Assembly (NCBI GenBank): GCA_016192845.1
Contig: JACPTI010000040.1
Location: 1 to 36,829, forward strand
DNA length: 36,829 nt
Direction of reading: 5' to 3'
DNA from: Acidobacteriota bacterium
Lineage (GTDB): Bacteria; Acidobacteriota; Vicinamibacteria; Vicinamibacterales; UBA2999
This document shows, piece by piece, positions 32,601 through 36,829 of the stretch. Below the pieces are notes generated by a model that searched no databases, was not told the origin of the DNA, and saw nothing but the letters and a program-made list of their open reading frames with translations. How positions within the stretch are numbered: the first letter of the stretch is position 1; each line of letters opens with the position of its first letter. The translations under genes and the position numbers were made by a program.

Positions 32601-32915
32601 ACGAACTACTTCAACCGCAGCGCGTTCGCGCAGCCGGCGTCCGGCACGCTGGGGAATCTCACCCGCAACGCCGCCGTGGGGCCGGCGTACTGGAATGTCG
32701 ATCTGGGGATTTCCCGGCTCATTCCCATCGGGACCCAGCGGCTCGAGCTGCGCATCGAGTCGTTCAACGTGCTCAACCACTTCAACTGGGGCAATCCACA
32801 GCTGAACTTCAACTCGGCGCAGTTCGGCCGCATCACGTCGCTCGCCGGCACGCCTCCGAACAACGTGTACGGGACGACGCGCATCATGCAGTTCGGGGTC
32901 AAGTATGACTTCTGA
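29607..32915 (+). CDS. TonB-dependent outer-membrane receptor, large
   Basis: A 1102-residue receptor. The signal peptide (ALSFFLAGAVAWAQ) leads to a carboxypeptidase-regulatory-like domain (ISGRITDQSGAVLPGVTVT, YVLPNLPTGPYRLEV), then a plug (ILELPLQGRQVTDLLVLAG; SVNAVTKSGTNRFRGNVFEF) and a barrel ending NVLNHFNWGNPQLNF and IMQFGVKYDF. The start is ATG 29607 with a strong AGGAGGAGGGAGGAG stretch upstream. It imports a large substrate across the outer membrane using TonB energy; the substrate is unknown. Operator B lies in its promoter region. A damaged second receptor and a DGRPDLSG protein follow on the same strand. Confidence 0.95.
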   Translation: MKRILVGSSLAALSFFLAGAVAWAQATAQISGRITDQSGAVLPGVTVTATQTATGLVRTAVTADTGSYVLPNLPTGPYRLEVALSGFRTYEQTGIVLQVGATPVIDVSLVVGSVEETVSVEASTPLVDVRSAGISAVVENERILELPLQGRQVTDLLVLAGAAVQTGTPARGVPGGVNISVAGGLPFGVAYLLDGATHNNPQNNTNLPLPFPDALQEFRVATSGLSAENGMHSGASVNAVTKSGTNRFRGNVFEFLRDRHFNATSPFARIGPDGTREDDGLRRHQFGGTLGGPIVRDRLFFFGAYQGTIRRQVPASNIAFVPTAQMLAGDFTAITSPACTGGRQITLSAPFVNNRIAPALFSPAAVNLVGRLPATTHPCGEITFETTEDRDEHQPIARVDFQVDQRHSVFGRYLGARITIPPAYAGGSDNILKSSMPGSYNLLHSVTLGDTMVLSPTLVNAVRGTVNYTKVSRFQTPLFSPQDLGINVYSYPPGGQFPLEVTGAFELQPGQATKRDEFNTTYALSDDVTLVRGGHQFGFGGIVQFWRGDFSSSSRTGGTWIIDGRVTGLSLADLMIGRVTTVEHGGPNILKVNNWYTGWYAQDSWRASSRLTINAGVRWEPYFGQNVENNAIVIFNMDNFLNGVKSGVFRKAPAGLIYPGDPGFPEGQTGLNKQWTNFAPRAGVAWDVHGDGRLAVRSSYSMGYDFMAGEYHNINAGAPPFGNRSIITDPPGGLDDPYRHLGGDPHPIVTGPDTEYVAFGAFGTMNPDINSPRVQQWNVTVEQQVGANWGLSVTYLGSYSDRLWAQTALNPGMFMGLGSCTLQGVSYRVCSMNANLNVRRQLYQMNPREAQFIGSLDLNSDVGYQEYNGLKLSAQRRGAGISLNGSYTLSRCTGTPTTNAFNQISSGYTDPDNPSFDEGPCDQDHTHLATLTVGYETPDVGRGPLRVLASHWRVTGIYNVRSGDRLNILSGRDNAFNGIRNQRPDKVSDDFYANPRTLTNYFNRSAFAQPASGTLGNLTRNAAVGPAYWNVDLGISRLIPIGTQRLELRIESFNVLNHFNWGNPQLNFNSAQFGRITSLAGTPPNNVYGTTRIMQFGVKYDF

Positions 32916-33050
32916 CCGTTCGTCCGGAGCCCGGTTGCGCTGGTGGAGAGGCCCTGTGGAGGCGGCCGATGAGCAGGCCGCAGCGCACGTCAGGACATTC
33001 GTCGCGATCGAGTCGGGTGCCGCCAGGGAGATACACCGGAGGCGAAGAGC

Positions 33051-33397
33051 ATGGCGACAGGCATGGCCAGAGCCGTATCGGTGCTCGGATTGATCCTCTT
33101 CACGGCAGGGGCGGGAGCAGCGGCCCAGCTGTCGACCGCCGAACTGAACGGCCGCGTGACCGACAGCAGCGGCGCCGTGCTGCCCGGCGCGACCGTGACG
33201 GCCACACAGACGGCGACCGGCGTCGAGCGCTCGGTCGTCACTGACGCGGCCGGCTCGTACGTCACTTCAACTGGGGGAATCCGACCACCACTCCGACGAG
33301 TGGCCTGGCGAACCTCAACTCCGGGACGTTCGGCCGCATCACCACCCAGATGGGAGAGCCGCGTATCATGCAGTTCGGCATCAAGTACGACTTCTGA
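33051..33397 (+). pseudogene. TonB-dependent receptor reduced to its two ends by internal deletion
   Basis: From ATG 33051 (CGGAGG nine bases before) the frame encodes a signal peptide and the first 70 residues of a receptor (LNGRVTDSSGAVLPGATVT to TDAAGSYV). At about 33262 the coding sequence jumps into the C-terminal end of the same kind of protein, in another frame: HFNWGNPTTTPTSGLANLNS and then FGRITTQMGEPRIMQFGIKY, DF and TGA at 33395-33397. The neighbouring intact receptor has about 3.1 kb between the equivalent points. The joined halves are out of frame, so the product would be only 124 residues and useless as a receptor. Confidence 0.9.
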
Positions 33398-33433
33398 CCT
33401 TGACTTCGAACCAATAGCCAGGTGAGGTCCCCC

Positions 33434-34297
33434 ATGACACTCCGAGTCGGCTCTCTCACGCTCGTCTGGATGGTCCTTCTCGCGGGTCTGCTTGGCGCCG
33501 CCCCGGCGGCTGCCCAGGGCAGGGGAACGGCCGGCGCGCAGGAGCGGCGAACGCTCATCGACGCCATCGGCGTCACGAACCCGGACCCGCTGCCTCCGGG
33601 TGGACCGGCGCCACGGATGGCGGACGGCCGGCCCGATCTGTCGGGGATCTGGTACTCGGGAGTCATTGGCCGCCCGAGCGCGTGGAGCCGAACGCCGCGG
33701 CCGCAGCCGAAGGAGGATCCGGTGCCCTTCCGGCCCGAGGCCAGGGTGAAGATCGACGGCATGACGCCGACGGAACGTCAACTGCTCAGTCCGGCGATCA
33801 ACTGCATGCCGAGGGGGGTGCCGGGCCTGTTCGTCTCCAACCCGTATCCGTTCCAGCTCATGACCTTCCCGGGGGTGTTCATCCAGCTCGTCGAGGACCA
33901 GCGGGACTGGCGTCTGGTGCACACCGACCGGCGGCCGCATCCGACGGATCCCGACCCGCTCTTTAACGGCAACAGCAGCGCCTGGTGGGACGGCGACACG
34001 CTCACCATCGACAGCATCGGCTTCGACGAGCGGACCTGGATCATGAACACCGGGTGGTACCACAGCGACCAGCTCCGGCTGATCGAACGGATCCGCCGGC
34101 CGTCGATGAACTATCTCGAGTACCAGTTCACGGTCGAGGACCCGAAAGTGCTGATCGCGTCGTGGACCTCCGCGTGGCGGCAGTACACGCTGAGTCAAAT
34201 CGACGACGAACTGCAGGAGAACTACTGCACGAACAACCAGAACCCCGGCCAGTTGCGGAAGCTGTACGAGTTGGAAACGCAGACAGGGAATCGCTGA
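33434..34297 (+). CDS. Secreted 'DGRPDLSG' family protein, paralogue 2 (unknown function)
   Basis: A 287-residue secreted protein with a signal peptide (WMVLLAGLLGAAPAAAQ). It is strongly similar to the protein at 22519-23355 over its whole mature length: DPLPPGGPAPRMADGRPDLS, SGVIGRPSAWSRT, LLSPAINCMPRGVPGLFVSN, PHPTDPDPLFNGNSSAWWDG, ERTWIMNTGWYHSDQLRLIE and ENYCTNNQNPGQ. The start is ATG 33434 with AGGTGAGG six bases before; the same GTGAGGTC context precedes the paralogue's ATG. It follows the deleted receptor, so its expression probably depends on the receptor promoter. The function is unknown; the conserved NCMPRG and YCTNNQN cysteines could form a disulfide. Confidence 0.82.
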   Translation: MTLRVGSLTLVWMVLLAGLLGAAPAAAQGRGTAGAQERRTLIDAIGVTNPDPLPPGGPAPRMADGRPDLSGIWYSGVIGRPSAWSRTPRPQPKEDPVPFRPEARVKIDGMTPTERQLLSPAINCMPRGVPGLFVSNPYPFQLMTFPGVFIQLVEDQRDWRLVHTDRRPHPTDPDPLFNGNSSAWWDGDTLTIDSIGFDERTWIMNTGWYHSDQLRLIERIRRPSMNYLEYQFTVEDPKVLIASWTSAWRQYTLSQIDDELQENYCTNNQNPGQLRKLYELETQTGNR

Positions 34298-34333
34298 GTC
34301 GCGCGGCGCGCCGAGCCGCCGCCGCGGCACGAG

Positions 34334-34365
34334 CCCCGGCCGGGGGCCAGCCGGCCCGGCCGGGG
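34334..34365. terminator. GC-rich stem-loop between convergent genes
   Basis: CCCCGGCCGGG (34334-34344) and CCCGGCCGGGG (34355-34365) form a perfect 11-bp stem with a 10-nt loop. It lies between the DGRPDLSG gene and the convergent molybdenum hydroxylase gene. There is no U-tract. Confidence 0.55.
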
Positions 34366-34462
34366 TCGTGTGTGGATCGGCTGGAGCCGGAACGTCTCGC
34401 TCGATCGAGCGGCGCCTTCAAGAGCTCGCGATCGGCGCGGCGTTCGAGGCGTCTGGCGAACC

Positions 34463-35485
34463 CTACGCGCCGGCGCCGAGCCGCTTGCCGTCCTGCGCGC
34501 GCTTGGCCTTGATGGCAGCGTACACCTTCTCGGCCGTCGCCGGCAGCGACGTCACGCGGACGCCGACCGCGTCGTGGATGGCGTTCAGAATCGCCGCCGC
34601 CGTCGCGACGCACGTCGGCTCGCCGACGCCCTTGGCGCCGAAGGGGCCGGTCGGGTCGTAGCTGTCGACGATGTCGACCTCCACCTTCGGCATGTCGAGC
34701 GAGGTCGGCATGATGTAGTTGGTCAGGTTGGGATTGATCTGCCGCCCCATGGCGTCGAACAGGATCTCCTCTTCCAGCGCGAACCCGACGCCCATCGAGA
34801 TGCCGCCCTCGACCTGCCCTTCGACGAGCATCGGATTGATGGGCGTCCCGCAGTCGTGCGAGGCGACGACGCGCAGCACCTCCACTTCGCCCGTCTCCTC
34901 GTCCACCTCCACCTCCGCGATCTGCGTCGCGTAGACGTAGGTCGCGAACGGCTTGCCCTGTCCGGTCTCCGCGTCGAGCGCGGCGGTTGCCGGGTTGAAG
35001 CTCGCGCTGCCGAGCGGCGGCTCCCCATTGACGCCGCGCGCCCGCTCGGCGACGTCGCCGATGTGGAGGCCGCGCTGCGGAAAGCCCTTGATCCGGATCT
35101 GGTGGTCGCTCACCTCGAGGTGGTCGGGCTTGACGCCGAGCAGCGGGGCCGCCACCTCGAACAGGATCTTCTTGGCCTTCTCGGCCGCGAGCCGCGCGGC
35201 GTTGCCGGTGACGTACGTAGTCCGGCTCGCAATCGCGCCGGTGTCCATCGGCGTCGTATCGGTGTCGGCCGACACGACGTGCACGTCCTCGGTGGCGATG
35301 CCGAGCTCCTCGGCGACGATCTGCGCCAGGATCGTCAGCGAGCCCTGCCCCGTCTCGACCGTGCCGGTGAGCAGCGTGGCCGTGCCGTCTTCATTGACCT
35401 TCACCACGGCGGCGCTCGGGTTGGCCGCCACGGTGAAGCCGATGGGGTACCACATGCACGCGATGCCGCGCCCCCGCCGCTTCAT
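34463..35485 (-). CDS. Molybdenum hydroxylase (xanthine dehydrogenase family), C-terminal half of the large subunit
   Basis: A 340-residue polypeptide corresponding to the second half of the molybdopterin-binding subunit. It shows GRGIACMWYPIGFTVAANPS, LTGTVETGQGSLTILAQI, VSADTDTTPMDTGAIASRT, AEVEVDEETGEVEVLRVV, EGGISMGVGFALEEE and the active-site glutamate region FGAKGVGEPTCVATAAA. The start ATG 35483-35485 overlaps the stop of the first half as ATGA, so the two are co-translated. The usual single chain is about 750 residues; here the pair totals about 785. A split of this kind is known in nicotinate dehydrogenase of Eubacterium barkeri (NdhL/NdhM). The substrate is unknown. The last 15 codons recur as a relic at 22449-22496. 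Confidence 0.9.
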   Translation of the reverse strand: MKRRGRGIACMWYPIGFTVAANPSAAVVKVNEDGTATLLTGTVETGQGSLTILAQIVAEELGIATEDVHVVSADTDTTPMDTGAIASRTTYVTGNAARLAAEKAKKILFEVAAPLLGVKPDHLEVSDHQIRIKGFPQRGLHIGDVAERARGVNGEPPLGSASFNPATAALDAETGQGKPFATYVYATQIAEVEVDEETGEVEVLRVVASHDCGTPINPMLVEGQVEGGISMGVGFALEEEILFDAMGRQINPNLTNYIMPTSLDMPKVEVDIVDSYDPTGPFGAKGVGEPTCVATAAAILNAIHDAVGVRVTSLPATAEKVYAAIKAKRAQDGKRLGAGA

Positions 35486-36816
35486 GACGCCGCTCCGGTG
35501 CCGTTCCAGCCGAACCGCTGGGCCGCCTGCAGCAGCGTCTCGCGGACGACCACGCTGTGCAGCTGCTGACTGGTGGGGCTGAGCGACCCCTCCCGCAGCG
35601 CGTTCCGCAGCCGGATCTCCAGCGGGTCGATGCCGAGGGCTTTGGCGATGTCGTCCATGTGCGACTCGTACGCGAAGCACACCTGCGGGGCGCCGAAGCC
35701 GCGCATCGCGCCGGTCATCGTCTTGTTCGTATAGACGACGAACGCCTCGGCGTGAATGTTCTCGATGTCGTACGGCCCGGGCGACAGGATGCACGCCTTG
35801 GCGAGCGTCGTCTCGCTCCACGAGCAGTAGGCCCCGCCCTCGAGCACCAGGCGGATCGTGCGCGCGAGGATCCGGCCCTCCTTCGTCACACCGGTCTTGT
35901 AGTCCATGACGATCGGGTGCCGGGTCGTCGACGAGGTGAACTCCTCGGGGCGCGTGAAGGTGCACTTCACCGGCCGCCCGGTCTTCTTGGCCAGCAGCGC
36001 CACCACCGGCTCGGTCGTGATCTCGTTCTTGCCGCCGAAATTGCCGCCGACGACGGTGGCGATGATGCGGATGCGGGTCATCGGAATGGCCAGCGTCCGC
36101 GCGATGTCGGCGCGGCCCAGCGTGATGCGCCCCAGGGTCGAGTAGATCGTCACGCGGCCGTTGCCGTCCCACATCGCGATCGAGCAGTGCGGCTCGAGCG
36201 GCACGTGCTCGACCATCTGCGTGCGGTAGCTCCCCTCGAAGATCCGGTAGGAGGCCGCGAACCCCTTCTCGACGTCGCCCTTCTTGATCACCTTGTGCCC
36301 GTAGATGTTCGGGTTCGGAGCGTGGATGCCGGGCGTCTCCAGCGTGAGCGAGACCAGCGGGTCGAGCACGGGCGGCAGCGGCTCGTACTCCACCGTGATC
36401 TTCTCGATCGCCTCGGCGGCGATCTGCTCGGTCACCGCGGCGACGGCGGCCACGCCGTCGCCGGCGTGGAACACCCGCTCGTCGGCCAGCACCGGCTGGT
36501 CCTTGAGCGACGGCCCGAAGGAGTTGCAGGGGACCTCGCGCCCGGTGAGCACGGCGACCACGCCCGGCATCTTCTCCGCTTCGCTCGTGTCGATGCGGAG
36601 GACGCGCGCCGAGGCGATGCCGGCCCGCTTGATCTTGGCGTACAGCATCCCCGGGAAGTACATGTCGTCGATGTATTTGGTCTGGCCGAGCCCGTGGAGG
36701 CGGGCGTCGGGCCGCGTCGCCCGCTGGCGGACGGCCGGCGTCTGCTGGCGCGCCTCGGGGACGAGCGTCTCGAGCGGCAGCGGCGCCAGCGGCGCCGCCG
36801 CGGGGGCGCGCAGCAT
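35482..36816 (-). CDS. Molybdenum hydroxylase (xanthine dehydrogenase family), N-terminal half of the large subunit
   Basis: At least 444 residues carrying the first half of the molybdopterin-binding subunit. After a Pro/Ala-rich leader it enters the hammerhead domain (GQTKYIDDMYFPGMLYAKI, MPGVVAVLTGREVP), then EHVPLEPHCSIAMWDG, the cofactor-binding VGGNFGGKNE, CTFTRPEEFTSSTTRHP and AMRGFGAPQVCFAYE. It ends at WNGTGAAS with TGA overlapping the next ATG. ATG 36814-36816 is the first start in the window, but the frame stays open to the edge (ALRE before it), and the Pro/Ala leader could be a linker from an upstream iron-sulfur or FAD domain. The 5' end is therefore uncertain. Confidence 0.88.
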   Translation of the reverse strand: MLRAPAAAPLAPLPLETLVPEARQQTPAVRQRATRPDARLHGLGQTKYIDDMYFPGMLYAKIKRAGIASARVLRIDTSEAEKMPGVVAVLTGREVPCNSFGPSLKDQPVLADERVFHAGDGVAAVAAVTEQIAAEAIEKITVEYEPLPPVLDPLVSLTLETPGIHAPNPNIYGHKVIKKGDVEKGFAASYRIFEGSYRTQMVEHVPLEPHCSIAMWDGNGRVTIYSTLGRITLGRADIARTLAIPMTRIRIIATVVGGNFGGKNEITTEPVVALLAKKTGRPVKCTFTRPEEFTSSTTRHPIVMDYKTGVTKEGRILARTIRLVLEGGAYCSWSETTLAKACILSPGPYDIENIHAEAFVVYTNKTMTGAMRGFGAPQVCFAYESHMDDIAKALGIDPLEIRLRNALREGSLSPTSQQLHSVVVRETLLQAAQRFGWNGTGAAS

Positions 36817-36829
36817 CTCGCGCAGGGCG

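Noticed and set aside
34463..36172. A single continuous frame across both halves of the molybdenum hydroxylase.
   Set aside because: Upstream of 35485 that frame is a non-homologous shadow; the real N-half is in another frame and ends at 35482.

Overview
The window looks like a high-GC Acidobacteriota chromosome, most likely Vicinamibacteria-like. This rests on SusC-like TonB receptors with an N-terminal carboxypeptidase-regulatory-like domain, the DUF6152/DUF6644-type small proteins, the secreted 'DGRPDLSG' proteins, an integrase with a Cys-rich N-terminus, and coenzyme F420 genes. No rRNA, CRISPR array or transposase was seen.

Left edge (1-1.7 kb): a tyrosine integrase sits against the 3' end of tRNA-Ser(CGA), marking the end of an integrated element that continues off the left side. 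The promoter of the tRNA lies just beyond the preserved last codons of a lost tadA copy, followed by a perfect 24-bp palindrome and then a TonB-dependent receptor (1739-4690).

4.7-20.5 kb: a long, mostly minus-strand gene train. It holds an F420 group (NpdG reductase, F420/FMN-type PPOX protein, CofE ligase) with a lone half of a periplasmic binding protein and an LPG-synthase-type membrane protein. Then come intact tadA, ilvA, a PHP phosphoesterase, a complete livHMKGF-type ABC importer, a secreted GlcG-like protein, a zinc alcohol dehydrogenase, a D-2-hydroxyacid dehydrogenase and an M24 peptidase. Nearly every larger spacer holds an array of a 7-9 bp word arranged as inverted copies, including a 30-bp hairpin inside the liv operon.

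20.7-22.5 kb: an LVIVD-type lipoprotein followed upstream by a graveyard of 3'-end relics: the tail of a TonB receptor and the last 15 codons of a xanthine-dehydrogenase-type gene.

22.5-36.8 kb: a candidate regulated export/uptake/oxidation system. On the minus strand are a secreted two-domain class II aldolase-like protein, a sensor kinase, an OmpR-type regulator, a DUF6152-type secreted protein, two DUF6644-type membrane proteins (the second with an in-frame amber stop) and a secreted 'DGRPDLSG' protein. On the plus strand are a large TonB receptor, a second receptor reduced to its two ends, and a paralogous 'DGRPDLSG' protein. The window closes with a molybdenum hydroxylase large subunit split into two ORFs joined by ATGA. 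A nearly identical 40-bp element of direct AGACA repeats ending in TTGACAT lies, in the same orientation, upstream of both the DUF6152 gene and the large TonB receptor, with the kinase/regulator pair between them. I infer that this two-component system controls both transcription units.
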